The position numbers and the translations under genes are program-made. The notes under the pieces are model-generated. The model searched no databases. It saw nothing but the letters and a program-made list of their open reading frames with translations, and had not been told where the DNA came from. A stretch of 64,000 nt of DNA from Diploptera punctata. Lineage: Eukaryota > Arthropoda > Insecta > Blattodea > Blaberidae. Below are positions 1 to 11,763 of the stretch, one piece after another; within the stretch, counting starts at the first letter, position 1; each line of letters begins with the position of its first letter. The stretch covers positions 1,178,001-1,242,000 of the forward strand of contig JASPKZ010004955.1 of the NCBI GenBank assembly GCA_030220185.1, in the 5' to 3' direction.

Positions 1-1724
1 GCTCTACTAAATATATGTGAAGACATACGCGAAGCATCTGATAATCGAAACTTACTATTCTTACACTACTTGACTTTAGTAAAGCATTTGACACGGTAGA
101 CTTGGACTTATTGTTGCTTAAACTAAAAAACCTCTCACTTTCTGACAGTGTCACGCAATGGTTCAACTCCTACCTTCGTGAGCGCCAGCAATATGTTGTA
201 GGAAATTCTACATTACGCTCTTCTTGGACCTACCGTAAAGCTGGAGTTCCACAGGGCTCGGTGCTCGGCCCATTGCTTTTTGTCAATCTATATAAACGAC
301 ATATCTGACTCCCTAAAACATTGCAAACATCATTTATTTGCGGACGACATGCAGATCCACCTTCACACTCAGACAAATATTCTTTAAATGACGCGGTAAC
401 CAAAATTAATGAGGACCTTGACTCGCTAACGGCGTGGACAGAGAAATATGGACTTGAATTAAATCCTAGAAAGACACAAGCAATCATTATGGGCCATCAG
501 AGACTATTATCCCTCAATTAACACAAATGCGGTATTACAATGTGTCACTTAATGGGGTTCAGATCCCTTATAGTGAGACAGTAAAAAATCTAGGAGTGTT
601 TATGGATAAACATTTAATTTGGAATAAACAAATAAATAACATTTGCAAAACTATCTTCTCAATAATAACACTCATTAAATCGTATAAGAAATTGTTTACC
701 GTTTTCTCTAAAGAAAATGCTAGTAGAAACACTCGCAATGCCCCATTTTGATTATTGTGATACTCTTTTTACTGACGCTAAATACTGTTCTTACCCAAAG
801 ACTTCAACGTGTTCACAATTCTTGCATAACGTTTTATTTGTGGTATACGTAGATTTGATCACGTTACACACCATCCCTGGAACAATTGTCATGGCTTCGT
901 CTTCAAGATCGTAGAACCATCCATTCCCTATGCCTACTCTATAACATATTACACACATCTTTACCTCTTATTATTTATCACACACGCTTCACTAAACTCT
1001 CTGATACACATAACTTAGATACCCGATCCCTTGAGCACAGTGTCCTCTATATCCCTCCTCATCATACTACCTATTATTCGAAATCTTTTACAGTTTCTCT
1101 TGCTAGAACATGGAATTCACTTCCACCCTATGTCAGAGACTGCCAAACTTTACCATCTTTCAGAAATAAATTGAAAATAAAATCACTAACAGAAACAACT
1201 CACTAATACTACTTTTAAGAATTAATAATGCGTTTTGCATTATTTAATAAAAAAGACTTAGGATTTGTTAATATATTTACCTAATGCCTTGTATAAAAAG
1301 CGTAGATTAATTCATTGTAGTGTATTTTTTTTTCTCTTCTTTTTATGCATAGTAGATTCGAGCTATTATTCCTTTTTTTATTCATTGTATCATTAATTTA
1401 ATTTTAATTGTATTTAGTTTCATTCTATTATTAGACATTAATTTCATTATTATTCAATATGACAGATAATTAATTGTTCAATGACTATTATTGTAACTAT
1501 TTTTTGTATTCATATGTAACATGTTTGTCCTGTCTAATATGACTACTATTGTAATTTTTTTTTTGTATTCATGTGTAACATATGTTTGTCCTGTTTTATA
1601 TGACTATTATTGTATTTTTTTTTGTATTCATATGTAACATATGCTTGTTCTGGTGAGTGGAAGAGAAGGCCACATGGCCTTAACTCCACCAGGCTAAATA
1701 AATCTATTCTATTCTATTCTATTC
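1..1724 (+). mobile_element. CR1-like non-LTR retrotransposon, 5'-truncated, degenerate
   Basis: This is the 3' half of a LINE, cut by the window edge. Broken frames encode reverse transcriptase motifs in order: the FSKAFDTVD block (about 75-110), GVPQGSVLGPLLF (about 244-282) and the catalytic FADD (about 338-350), then the C-terminal region up to about 1206. Frameshifts near 100, 290, 520 and 720 make it a pseudogene. The 3' UTR (1207-1700) holds three imperfect repeats of about 58 bp at 1481-1651. The element ends in a (TCTAT)n tail at 1703-1724. The same protein family and the same 3' UTR end occur on the minus strand at 8664-10090. The motifs and simple-sequence tail point to the CR1/L2/Kiri/Daphne assemblage; I cannot fix the clade. 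Confidence 0.85.
1481..1651 (+). repeat. Short tandem repeat in the LINE 3' UTR
   Basis: Three imperfect copies of about 58 bp. Each has TGACTAYTATTGTA, a T-run, GTATTCATRTGTAACAT and TTGTCCTG. They lie just before the conserved 3' end of the CR1-like element. Confidence 0.75.
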
Positions 1725-2102
1725 ATACTGAATTACTACATTCTAAATATAATTAATTTCGCATCTACAAACTTGGCTATGTGAAGTGTCTGAAATTATT
1801 TCCTTTACTTTATTTGTTTGATTTAAATTGCATTTATATAACTTTCTGTGCAGTGTTGCTGAAAATATAAGAAATAAAATGGTGTATCGACTCAAGTGAT
1901 AGATAGTTCCTCCTGTAAAATTACTTTCCCTTCACATAGCCAGTTTTTCAGGCGCAACGATGATATACACCATATCAAAATATGTTAAGCCCTCCAGTTG
2001 CATCATGGATCTGACATCAAAATATTGGGAAGCAAGGAGGAGAATATTTTACTATCAAGTCAAGATACATACATGAAATTTGATATAATTTTTGTTTGAC
2101 AG
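1725..2102. other. Intron sequence, nothing recognised
   Basis: AT-rich sequence between the LINE tail and the first exon. It ends in a pyrimidine-rich acceptor (tttttgtttgacag) at 2089-2102. Confidence 0.5.
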
Positions 2103-2311
2103 GTGTAAGGTTGGGTGCAGTAGTACAGCAGCAGTGGCAGGGGGAGGTGAAGAGGAAGGAGACGAGCCTGAGGAGGCTGCAGACAATTGTTGCCAACACG
2201 AAACCAACACAGGCAACTCTGACAACTCAGCCAATTCCTCAGATATGGAAAATTCAGACGATGTTCTTCAAGACGAGGAAGAAGATATAATTATTGATCA
2301 CACTGTAACAA
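2103..2311 (+). CDS. Host gene, internal exon A (acidic protein, unidentified)
   Basis: An open block that is GC-richer than its surroundings, between acceptor AG 2101-2102 and donor GT 2312-2313 (CAA|GTATGT). The reading frame enters with the last base of a codon (phase 2) and leaves after the first base (phase 1). It encodes about 69 residues: a Cys- and Ala-containing start (CKVGCSS), a Gly/Glu stretch, an Asn/Ser/Asp-rich run (NSDNSANSSDMENSDD) and an acidic end (QDEEEDIIIDHTVT). The composition suggests a disordered region. The phase-1 exit matches exon B at 43935, about 41.6 kb downstream. A second overlapping frame (GVRLGAVVQQQWQ...) is open but does not link to the downstream exons. 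I do not recognise the family. Confidence 0.65.
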
Positions 2312-2788
2312 GTATGTTATTAAATATTTGAATGTTGAAACTTTATTTATCATGCTTCATTTGTTCTTTATATTTGGAGAACCTACAGCAAGGAGGTTGC
2401 ATTATTTTAATATTTTCATTATTTTGTATAGTCCTGTGGCCAAACAATCTAAAACAACGTGCCTCGGCACAGAGCTACAGAATACATGATGGTTCAAGTC
2501 TCCATGTGGGAAGATTTTTCTAATGGAATTTTAGTCCTATATGAGGCTGTTAATTGTCCAGGATAATGAGGAATTTGGGTAACTACAATTAGTAAAGGCT
2601 CCACTCATGTCTGGGAAACATTACATTGACCACATGTCACCCATATTCTGGTGGGTGATTGTTCATTTCTATGATTGATACATGTGGATGTGCCCTATTG
2701 ATAGGGGAAGGGCCTTCAAAGCCTGTCATGTCATGAAAAAATCCGTATGTGCAATAATGTGACCAACAGAAAGAATATTTATATCTGT
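2312..2788. other. Intron sequence, nothing recognised
   Basis: No motif-bearing ORF. A small open frame at 2332-2523 lacks any recognisable content. Confidence 0.4.
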
Positions 2789-2801
2789 ATAAATTAAGAA
2801 T

Positions 2802-3182
2802 ATCGGTGGTGGACTAGTGGTTATGCTCCTTGCCTCTGGTCCCGAAGGTCGCAGGTTCAAATCGGCCGGGGTCGATGGACTTTTTTAGGATGGAAAAATC
2901 CAAGGAGCAAATCCTCTTAAGCCGTGGGTCCCTAGTTTGAAGATTTTCAGGCTCGTAAAAGAATGAAAAGGCCTCTAAAAAAAATTTACCGAATTTTCCC
3001 GTCCTGGTACTACCTTGGTTTCCTAGATGTCAGTATGAGGCGGAGCGCTGATCACAGACCACTCAAATGACATCTATACAAAAACAAGTGTAACTAAATT
3101 AGTATGGATCAAATTCTTCCCTGTAGGGGGAGAGCGCCTAAATCTCTGTTAAGGTAAACATGGGCTTACAAGATACAAGAAG
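2802..3182 (+). mobile_element. tRNA-derived SINE (family 1) with 13-bp target duplication
   Basis: The head (2804-2875) has a Pol III box A-like TGGACTAGTGG and a box B-like GGTTCAAATCG, as in tRNA-derived SINEs. A roughly 300-bp body follows. Perfect 13-bp direct repeats, ataaattaagaat, flank it at 2789-2801 and 3183-3195. They show target-primed insertion and fix the boundaries. No second full copy lies in the window. Confidence 0.85.
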
Positions 3183-3195
3183 ATAAATTAAGAAT

Positions 3196-3604
3196 AAAAG
3201 CTGCTCTTTTTATTTGATTACATAAAGTTGCAGGTAGAACTCCATGACATGTCAGGATCTAGAAGGACTTGGTTTACCAGCTTACTGCTAACATTACATT
3301 CACATATGGTGAATGATAATACTATCAAATTCAGTGGGAATGTCAGGTCTCCCAGTCACTATAACTAGTTTTCTCAATCTGCAACCATTATTAACACGAC
3401 TACCCAAATTCCTGACAAGAAAATATTTCCTCATAGGCAGCCCAGCTAAGATCTTTGACTGTTTATAACATTATATACAGAATTTGACAAGTGAAAGTGG
3501 TTCATTGATATCTAATGTCAGCTCATACAACAAAGTTTCGTGCAATAACAATGGCTATACATTTCTCATTTCAACAACTTTTATACAGGATAGATACATT
3601 TTAG
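3196..3604. other. Unassigned intron sequence
   Basis: AT-rich sequence with no recognisable ORF or repeat boundary. Confidence 0.35.
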
Positions 3605-4248
3605 AGTTATTCTGTCATACTCTAAAATAGTTAAATTTACCATGGAAGTAGAAAATAACCAAGAAATACAATTTTTAGACCTAAACTTGATCAGGAATGA
3701 GGGGAAAAACGATAATATAATTAGGAATCTACAGAAAAGAAACTCACATTGATAATTATATTAAAGCAATAGGAACCATATTTCGCACAAACAAGCAGTA
3801 TTTAATAGTTTAACACACAGGCTTCTGAACATTTCTATGTGCAAGGAAAATCTCAAGAAAGAGAAAAGGACATTATAAAAATTGCCATAGATATTGGATT
3901 TCAAGAAAAGATGATTTACAAGAAAATAAATAAAATCAAGAAACAAAAAATGATAAATGATAGTACTCTTCAGACAGATAAAGAAATTGATAAAAAATTC
4001 AAGAAATTGACATATCACCCCTTAGTATTTAACAAGTTTCAAAAAAATTTCAACAAATTCAGCATTAAATTAGCACTGAAAAATGATTACAGTTTGAATA
4101 ATTTAATCCAAACCAACAAAAAAAAAATTGAAGACTGCAACCAATCAGGAATTTATCAAATTGATTGTAAAGATTGTGAAAAGATATACATAGGGAAAAC
4201 AAAAAGGAATTTAAATACAAGATTGAAAAAACACGTTAGAAATGTTAA

Positions 4249-5873
4249 CCCATTGGAGACTTTTAACGAGTCTCCCTCGTGAGCAGGTAGAAAGGCCAAA
4301 CAGCTCAACAACGACCTACACTCGTTGTGTTAAATCCCACCACTATAAGAAGATGGCACTCTTTAGTGATTAAAGTTTTCTGTTCGCCGTCTGTAAAATT
4401 TTTTGCAGGTTTATATAAAGCATATATGTAGGACTAGTATATTGTAGAGTATATTATAGAAATAATTTATAGAATAATTTACTTTTTAGATACTTATTAC
4501 GGTAATATATATAGTTTCAATGTTTTTTTTTCGAATATCATGGCTGGTAATATAACTTTTTTAGAAACACCCTGATGAAGTGAAGGCCTATTTTACACTA
4601 TAAGTGAAGATATAAAACCTAACATAAAACGGTTCTGGAACAATAGACCAATTTTATAAATGCCCATTTACAGCAAAACTGTGCCTTTCAAAAGTTTATT
4701 CCTAATTTCGATGTTTCTTCACTTCAAAGACAATGAATCCGTAATTAGAGATGACAGAATTTACAAAATTAGACCTGCTGTAGAGTATTTGAATACAACA
4801 TTTCTGTCCTTGTATGTTCAAAGTGAAGACATTTCACTTGAAAAATCTCTTACGAAATTACGAAGTATATTGGCTTACGACCAGTTCAAAATCTCTAATC
4901 GGAATAAAACGGCACGATTTGGAATAAAATATTAGAAATTGTGCGAGACCTCTTCGGGATATGATCCAAATAAACACTGAACGAGATGCACCAGAAAATT
5001 CAGGTTTTACTGTAAATTAGAGTGTAGTCCTAGAATTAGCAAATCCGTTCGTAGACAAAGGTTACACATTACAATTAGACAACTTGTGTTCTCCTAATTT
5101 ATTTTTAGAGCTCAATAGACGAGAGACATATCAGGGACAGTAAAATCTAACAGAAGAAACATACCTATGGATTTAGTGAACATCAAATTAAAAAAAAAAA
5201 AAAGGGAGGTAACATTATCTAGTCGTAGACTTCCTGCATTGAAGTGGAAAGATAAGAAATATGTTTATTATTATCATCACCCAAACACAAAAATGCCGAC
5301 ATCACTGTCACCAGTAAGAAGCAATGGAAGAATAAAGGCAGATAACAAGAAGAAAAATTCACAAAGGCTAAATGTATTCTAGAATACAATACAGAAAAAT
5401 TGCTTTTTTACATTATCGATAATTTGAGAAGAACTTTTTATGATTTGATAATGTATAGGTCTATGCTTTTATATATTTAATTTAATTTATTTTTATAATA
5501 TACTGTATTGTATATTGTTGTTATTTTTACAGTTCCTGTTAGAACATATGATTCATGTTTACTTCAAATTTAATGACCAAGAAATGTTAGTAAAGGACGG
5601 TTTTTGAAAGGTTTGTCAACTTTCACAGCCTTCAAACTAACAATAAATAACGGTTAAATTACACAAAAGAGGGTTGTAAGCAGGCCACATTCCTTTGCAA
5701 TTCTTAAAAGTACAAAATACTACAAGACAAAACAGGGGTAAACAAACTATCTGAAATTCATAAGTTCTGGGACGCAGAACGCATGGTCTGATTTAAAACC
5801 CAGTGCAGCGCTGGGGTGATTTAAATGGGTTTCCAGTGAACGTACCAGGCGCTTTAAACGTGTCTTCAATGGG
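4249..5873 (+). mobile_element. piggyBac-type DNA transposon inserted in PLE-A
   Basis: TTAA target duplications at 4245-4248 and 5874-5877 flank 12-bp terminal inverted repeats, cccattggagac (4249-4260) and gtcttcaatggg (5862-5873), with one mismatch. Inside (about 4600-5380) is a degraded piggyBac transposase on the same strand: the FLHFKDNES / DRIYKIRPAVEYLN block, a DISLEKS segment, a KTARFGIK segment and a late ALKWKDKKYV segment. The family's first catalytic Asp lies in an IDE-type motif; here it reads LEK, so that residue is lost. Stops and frameshifts break the C-terminal half. Confidence 0.9.
4597..5382 (+). pseudogene. piggyBac transposase remnant
   Basis: Broken coding region of the element at 4249-5873. 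The best open pieces are 4660-4935 (91 codons, FLHFKDNES...TARFGIKY) and 5167-5382 (71 codons, with ALKWKDKKYVYYY). Between them about 230 bases read only in interrupted frames, with traces of the LCETSSGY block. A poly-A run near 5189-5201 probably contributes to the frame breaks. Confidence 0.8.
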
Positions 5874-6273
5874 TTAAAAATGGAGAAACAGAAAAATCTG
5901 CAATAGCTGCACATATTTGGTCAGAAAAACATAAAATTGAAAACAAGGCAAAATTACTTAAACAGTTAGAAAAACCAAAGGAACTCACGATTTGGGAGAA
6001 AATTTACATATGCAAGAATAAAAGTTAAACTATGAATTTTGAAATACCCAGTGAAAATGAGAGGGGATTGATTTGGAAGTTCATTGGTCAGCCATCAGAG
6101 AGCACAGAAATCAATCTACAGGAGACAAAACTGCTGGATGGCAGTTGTGAATATAATTTCACATCGAGAATGTCACAAAAGCGGTGATGAAACCCAGGGT
6201 CTGCACAGAAGTTAAGAAATATCAGCTGAGTCAAACAACAACTCAGAATAATTATCTAAAATAGTAATTTAAG

Positions 6274-8388
6274 CATCATCATCATCCATGCAAGTATTAG
6301 GCCATGTGGCCTATTACGGTATCAAAGAGGAGTTTTCCATCCAGCGCTTTTTTGGACGTCCCAGCAATCTTTTGCCTTGGGGGCAGTAACGAAGCATGGC
6401 TTATGGAATTGTATGAGACGGTATTCGTTGAAGATGGGCTTTCCAGTTGTTCTGGTAGTTTTGTATATGGTGAAGAATGGGTTCTACATCCAACTCTTCC
6501 ATAATTTCCTCATTTCTTTTATGGTCCCACTTTGTATAGCCTGCTGTACAGCGCATAATTTGCATCTCATTTGCTGTTATTCGGCTTTCATCTCTTTTTC
6601 ATATTGTCCATGCTTCACTACCATATCTTAATACTGGTCTTGTGAGAACCTTATAAAGCTGTAATCTTGTTCTTCTGTACTAAAGATGGTTTCATTATAC
6701 TGTTAATTATCCCCATTGTTCTTGTGAAATTTGTGATTTTCTTTTATATATCAGCTTCATCTTGAAATGTTAAATTATAACCCAAATAATTAAATGCATT
6801 TACTCGTTCTAAAATTTCATCATCCAAAACAGTTTTGCTAGGTATAGGGTATTTCCCACAAAAGGCCATCACTTTAGTTTTTTTTGTATTGATTTCCATA
6901 TTGTACCTTTTTTGCAATTATATTAAAATTATATATAGAATACTGTAAATCTGTTTCTGTTGAAGCTATTAATTCCAAATCACCTGCAAAAAGCAAGGAG
7001 TCTATTGTTAGGTTTCTATTAATTTGGATAGAACCGTGTCTCATCTGTCGCCAATCTTGGAGTATGCTATCCATGTATATGATAAAGAGCAAGGGCGAGA
7101 GGCCACATCCTTGTCATATGCCCCTATTAATTTTGGTCCATTCTGTTTGTGTGTTATTGATTCCAACTGAAATCAAATTTGTTTTATAGATATTGTATAA
7201 ATTTAAAATATGCTGTTGTGGTAAATTATTGTCAGCTAAAATTTCCAACAGTTTATTCCTATTGATTTTGTCGAAGGCTTTTTTTGAAGTCCACAAAAGA
7301 TAAATGTGTTTCTACATTGAACTCCCTGTGTTTTTCTATTAATAATTTCATGGAGAAATAACCATCACAGCAGGATCGACCTTCATGAAAGCCATTCTGT
7401 TCTTTGCTGAGGAGGCTGTTAAGATGTTTGTATAATTTGTTCTTAATTATATTGGCATAAATTTCGTATCCAGTGTTTAGTAAGCTGATGCCTCTGTAAT
7501 TTTCACAGTTTTTCTTGTCTCCTTTTTTAAATATCGGTATTACAATAGATTTTGCCCAACTTACAGGAATGTCTCTCCCTTTCCACAGTTTATTTAAGAA
7601 TGTTAGAAATCTGTCTAAAAACAGAGGATTTGCATTTTTAAATAGTTCAATACTGATTCCATCCTCTCCAGGAGCTTTATTGATTCTCATTTTCATTAAT
7701 ACTTCTGATAGTTCTTCCTCTGTAATCAAATCTATAGAGGTGTTATTGGATGATGGTAAAGTGAGAGTATTTGGAGTTTGGGTCCATAGACTTTGAAAAT
7801 AATTTGACCATTGTTTGGCTGGGATGACATTAAGGTTGAGATTGTCTTTTGTTTCACAATTCAAATTTTTCAAGATTTTGTATGTTTGTGGTGCAGATCT
7901 AGTAATATTATTCTCTAACTGTGACACAAATTCCTCCCAATTTTTTCTATGTCTCTTCCTGGTTTCTCTTTTCGCTATTGCTCTTGTTTTGTGGGAATTG
8001 ATTTTGTCTTCTTTTGATTTATTTGATAAGTGCTTGTGGTATGCTTCTTTTTTGTCTTTGATAATTTGTGCTATTTCTTCATCCCAATGTCTTATGCCAT
8101 TTTTTTTAACCATCTCCTTTTTGTGCCTAGGCTTTCTTATGCAGATTGTTTTAAGATGTTAGCAAGTTTACTCCATTCCTCTTCAATATTTTCGGAGACA
8201 GGGCAATCCTTCATAATGTTTTGCATTCTTGTCTTATAAAGCCAAGCTGTGCTCTGAGGGAGTTTACTTTGAATTTCAAATCCAATTTCTGAACTTTCTT
8301 TTTGTTTTATTCCATCTTGGTTTCATACGTATAGTACTGAAAAGAAGATAGTGATCTGATTCAATTTTTGGTCCCTGGAATACTCTGT
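6274..8388 (-). mobile_element. RTE-type LINE (RTE-a), 5'-truncated pseudogene
   Basis: Read on the minus strand. It starts (8388-8300) with the end of the endonuclease (ESDHYLL). A 284-codon open stretch follows at 8113-7259: a basic linker, then RT motifs NKAPGEDGISIELF, IPIFKKGDKKNCENYRGISL and EQNGFHEGRSC. After a frameshift near 7280 come FDKINRNKLLEIL and, after another, the region around 7090 (LSPLLFIIYMD) and LLFAGDLELI, where the catalytic ADD is changed to AGD. The C-terminal RTE tail (GRPKKRW-like) is near 6340. The 3' end is a short (CAT)n/(ATG)n tail at 6274-6287, typical of RTE elements. Confidence 0.85.
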
Positions 8389-8663
8389 CTGATTCATCCG
8401 AGGCTTAGTTTGAGACTTGAAAGCGAATGTAAATTTTTTTGCCAATGGGTTGCTGGCCCAGAAGGATATTATTGTGGGGTTCCCACTAATGTAGCATTTC
8501 CTCTACATTAAGGTGATGTGATTATACTGCCAGTGTGGTTATATCGCCAGTACTCAATCCTCAGAGCGTCATTTGTAATAGCAGGTTGCACCACAAGCAG
8601 GTTGAGGATGAGATTTGGATAGGAAAGGTGATGAAATGCATGTCACTATCCCTTGCAACTCAG
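8389..8663. other. Unassigned repeat-like sequence
   Basis: Moderately GC-rich non-coding block between two LINEs. No tRNA-like boxes or terminal repeats were recognised. Confidence 0.3.
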
Positions 8664-10090
8664 TAATATAATAATAATAATATTTTATCTATTCTGGCAA
8701 AGTTAAGGCCATAAGGCCCTCTCTTCCACTCAACCAGCACAAATACAAATAAATATTTGACAAATATAGATATACACTATACTAATTATAAACAGTTAAA
8801 GATACAATATATGTAGCAATGTAAATTTCATGTACAAACAACATTTTATAGGATAATAACAATAATGATACGATAATAATAATAATAATATAAATATGAT
8901 AATTATACGAGAAACACCAATTAATATATATACCTTACACTGGGTAATAATGAAGTCGAGGTTAGAGCAAATATAAATTTAGATTTCTTTTAAAAGATGC
9001 CAATGTCCGGCAGCCCTTTATTTCTTGTGGTAGGGAATTCCAGTTGCGAGAAGTGAAGATGGTATATGACATGGAGTGATGTGATGTCCTATGTTGCGGT
9101 ATATTAAGCAAGAGACTATGTCGTGATCTTGTGTTTAAGTTATGGTTTGAGGATAGATACTGGAAACAGGATGATAAATAATTGGGAATCGAGGTATGTA
9201 GGATCTTAAATAAGAGAATTAGACAGTGCGATTTTCTTCTGTCTTTTAGCTGTAGCCATGACAATTCGTGGAATAATGGAGAAATGTGATCGTATTTTCG
9301 AACATTAAATATGAATCTGATACACATATTATGGACACGCTGCAGTTTGTCCGACAATCCGTCACTTATGTCAGTTAGTAGAACGTCACAGTTGTCAAAA
9401 TGCAGCATCACTAAGGTTTGGATTAAAATTCTTTTAAGAGCTGTAGGAAGAAAATGTTTAAGACACTTTAGGGACTGCATTATGGAGAAGATCCTTTTAG
9501 ATGTTTGTTTTACTTGCACATGCCAATTTAAATTAGAATCTAAGTAAAGTCCCAAGTTTTTAACGATGTCGGTATAAGGAATTTGTTCATTATCTAATAT
9601 GACAGCCGGCATATTGCCATTGTTTTTGGAGTGTAATAGTCTTGAATGTCCGATAATTATTGCTTGCGTTTTGTTTACATTTAGTTTCAGCCCATATTGT
9701 CTGGACCATAAAGATATATGCCTGAGGTTAGTGTTTACTTTGTCAATATATTCATTAATTTCGTCAGGCCTAAAATGTGTGTAAATCTGTAAGTCGTCGG
9801 CGTAAAGATGATGCTTGCAGTTTTGTAGTTTCTTGGTCACGTCATTAATATAAATCAAGAAGAGAAGAGGAGCGAGGACGCTGCCTTGAGGTACCCCTTT
9901 CCTCACCAAGCGCCAGGAAGAAATGCAATTATTAACAGAAACTGATTGCTGACGATTAGTGAGGTAAGATCTAAACCAATCAAGGCAGTTTTCTGACAGA
10001 TGTAGTGTCTTTAGTCTCGCTAGCATTAAGTCTATATCTACTGTGTCAAAGGCTTTGCTGTAGTCGAATTTAAGCAATGAATTAAAATAA
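8664..10090 (-). mobile_element. CR1-like LINE, 5'-truncated, with a long open RT frame
   Basis: Minus-strand relative of the LINE at 1-1724. One open frame of 371 codons (10077-8962) carries the RT domain from FDYSKAFDTVD through VRKGVPQGSVLAPLLFLIYIND, the catalytic YADDLQIY, KTQAIIIGHSRL and the C-terminal block ending KRNLNLYLL and a stop. The 5' part (ORF1, endonuclease, first RT blocks) is absent, which is usual for a truncated insertion. The 3' UTR contains the complement of the conserved end seen at 1650-1700. The tail is a TAATA-type simple repeat at 8664-8683. The intact frame suggests a younger copy than the one at 1-1724. Confidence 0.9.
8962..10077 (-). CDS. Reverse transcriptase fragment of CR1-like LINE
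   Basis: 371-codon uninterrupted frame. RT block order by residue: FDYSKAFDTVD (about 4-14), GVPQGSVLAPLLF (about 61-73), YADDLQIY (about 90-97), LGLYLDSNLNWHVQV (about 175-189). The Met at 10077 is only the first ATG of a truncated ORF2, so the natural protein starts upstream of the break. It lacks an endonuclease and cannot move by itself. Confidence 0.85.
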   Translation of the reverse strand: MLKFDYSKAFDTVDIDLMLARLKTLHLSENCLDWFRSYLTNRQQSVSVNNCISSWRLVRKGVPQGSVLAPLLFLIYINDVTKKLQNCKHHLYADDLQIYTHFRPDEINEYIDKVNTNLRHISLWSRQYGLKLNVNKTQAIIIGHSRLLHSKNNGNMPAVILDNEQIPYTDIVKNLGLYLDSNLNWHVQVKQTSKRIFSIMQSLKCLKHFLPTALKRILIQTLVMLHFDNCDVLLTDISDGLSDKLQRVHNMCIRFIFNVRKYDHISPLFHELSWLQLKDRRKSHCLILLFKILHTSIPNYLSSCFQYLSSNHNLNTRSRHSLLLNIPQHRTSHHSMSYTIFTSRNWNSLPQEIKGCRTLASFKRNLNLYLL

Positions 10091-10487
10091 GATGATCTCC
10101 TACAAAATTTTTAAATCTCAGCAAATTATCTGACAACAAAAACTATAAAAAAAAAGAAGAATATTATTGCAATGGGTACCAGCACACTGTTGAATTGCTG
10201 GCAACAAGACTGGTGATCTTGGAAAGAAAGGCTCTAAATTTATCCAACAATACATTATAAACATACTTTTCACATCCATGAAAAGAATCATTAAAAATAA
10301 AATAAGTACTAAGAGATACACATGCAACGTCTACACAACAAAGCTAAATAGAGAAAATGGAATAGAATCATTAACAAACCAGAAATTATTCCTCAAATCC
10401 CACGTAAAACTTCAATAACAAAATTCATTTGATGTTTTTATTATTAATTTAACACTTCTTACTGAAGGATAAATTAGAAAAATTTCT

Positions 10488-10558
10488 GCCCAGACCGAGA
10501 ATCAACCCGGGACCTTTGGCTTTCTAGGCCAATGCTCTACCATCTGAGCTACCAGGGC
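10488..10558 (-). tRNA. tRNA-like segment, array 1 unit 1
   Basis: Inverted unit. The acceptor halves GCCCTGG and TCTGGGC pair, but the T-arm is altered on the minus strand (GGTTGATTCTCGG). Probably a pseudo-tRNA or SINE head. Confidence 0.5.
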
Positions 10559-10798
10559 GAGTTCCGATCTAAACACAAATTTTTCTCCTATATACGTTGT
10601 AATTCCTAGCACCAAATGTTATGAAGCCTTTGCTTCTATCTTTGCAAATGCTTTATAAAGTGGTATTTAAATTCCTGATAAATGTCTTCTTAACTATGAA
10701 GCTGCCATTTGCAAAGATAGAAGCAAAGGCTTCATAGCATTTGGTGCTGGGAATTACAATGTATATAAAAGAAAAAAATTGCGTTTAGATCAGAACTT

Positions 10799-10870
10799 GC
10801 CCTGGTAGCTCAGATAGTAGAGTATTGGCCTAAAAAGCCGAAGGTCCTGGGTTCGAATCTTGGTCTGGGT
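10799..10870 (+). tRNA. tRNA-like segment, array 1 unit 2
   Basis: The D-arm region is altered (CAGATAGTAGAGTA), the anticodon loop is TAAAAAG-like, and box B GGTTCGAATCT is kept. The final acceptor base is changed to T. Degenerate. Confidence 0.45.
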
Positions 10871-11089
10871 GAAAATTTTTCTCTTCAAATATAATTTATC
10901 CTTCAGTGAAAAGTGTTAAATTAATAATAAAAACATCAATAGAAGCCATACTGGCTTTATAAAGTAGTGTTTAAATTCCCAATAAATGTCTTCTTAACAT
11001 TTGCAAAGATAGAAGCAAAGGCTTCATAGCATTTGCTGCTGGGAATTACAATGTATATAAGAGAAAAATTTGCATTTAGATCGGAACTC

Positions 11090-11159
11090 GCCCTGGTAGC
11101 TCAGATGGTAGAGCATGCCTAGAAAGCCGAATCTCCTGGGTTCGAGTCTTGGTCTGGGC
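11090..11159 (+). tRNA. tRNA-like segment, array 1 unit 3
   Basis: The anticodon stem has lost two bases (GAGCATGCCTAGAAAGCC), so the cloverleaf is broken. Boxes A and B are kept. Confidence 0.45.
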
Positions 11160-11389
11160 GAAATTTTTCCCTTCAAATATAATTTATCCTTTAGTGAGAA
11201 GTGTTAAATTAATAATAAAAACATCAATAGAAGTACTACTGGCTTTATAAAGTAGTGTTTAAATTCCCGATAAATGTCTTCTTAACAATGAAGCCACCAT
11301 TTGCAAAGATAGAAGCAAACGTTTCATAGCATTTTGTGGTGGGAATTACAACGTATATAAGAGAAAAGTTTGTGTTTAGATTGGAACTT

Positions 11390-11460
11390 GCCCTGGTAGC
11401 TCAGATGGTAGAGCATTGGCCTAGAAAGCCAAAGGTCCCAGGTTCGAGTCTCGGTCTGGG
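11390..11460 (+). tRNA. tRNA-like segment, array 1 unit 4
   Basis: The anticodon arm TTGGC-CTAGAAA-GCCAA pairs fully and box B GGTTCGAGTCT is kept. The 3' acceptor ends GGTCTGGG then A. Confidence 0.5.
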
Positions 11461-11691
11461 AAAAATTTTTCTCTTCAAATATAATTTATCCTTCAGTGAG
11501 AAGTGTTAAATTAATAATAGAAACATCAATAGAAGCTCTACTGGCTTTATAAAGTACTGTTTAAGTTCCCGATGAATGTCTTGTTAACTATGAATCCGCC
11601 ATTTGCAAAGATAGAAGCAAAGGCTTCATAGCATTTGGTGCTGGGAATTACAACATATATAAGAGAAAAATTTGCGTTTGGACCGGAACTC

Positions 11692-11763
11692 GCCCTGATA
11701 GCTCAGATGGTAGAGCATTGGCCTAGAAAGCCAAAGGTCCTGGGTTCGATTCTCGGGCTGGGC
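11692..11763 (+). tRNA. tRNA-like segment, array 1 unit 5
   Basis: The acceptor pairs GCCCTGA with GCTGGGC imperfectly. The anticodon arm is the same as in unit 4. It is the last unit before the right target duplication. Confidence 0.45.

Larger units (their letters stand above)
3605..6250 (+). mobile_element. Penelope-like element (PLE-A), split by a piggyBac-type insertion
   Basis: The remnant begins with the end of the PLE reverse transcriptase (QFLDLN motif near 3668-3685). It continues through the connector (KKLTYHP near 4005) into a GIY-YIG endonuclease: SGIYQIDCKDC at about 4147-4180, YIGKTKRNLNTRLKKH at about 4187-4234. At 4245 the frame is cut by a TTAA-flanked element (4249-5873). 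It resumes at 5874 with the usual PLE downstream block (KNGETEKSAIAAH, then LTIWEKIYICKNK and MNFEIP). Joining the two flanks at one TTAA restores a continuous frame, so this is one element with a later insertion. A stop at about 6026 and earlier breaks show it is inactive. Confidence 0.88.

Noticed and set aside
7515..8239. Plus-strand frames of 69-115 codons
   Set aside because: They are antisense to the RTE-a reverse transcriptase, which has clear motifs on the minus strand.
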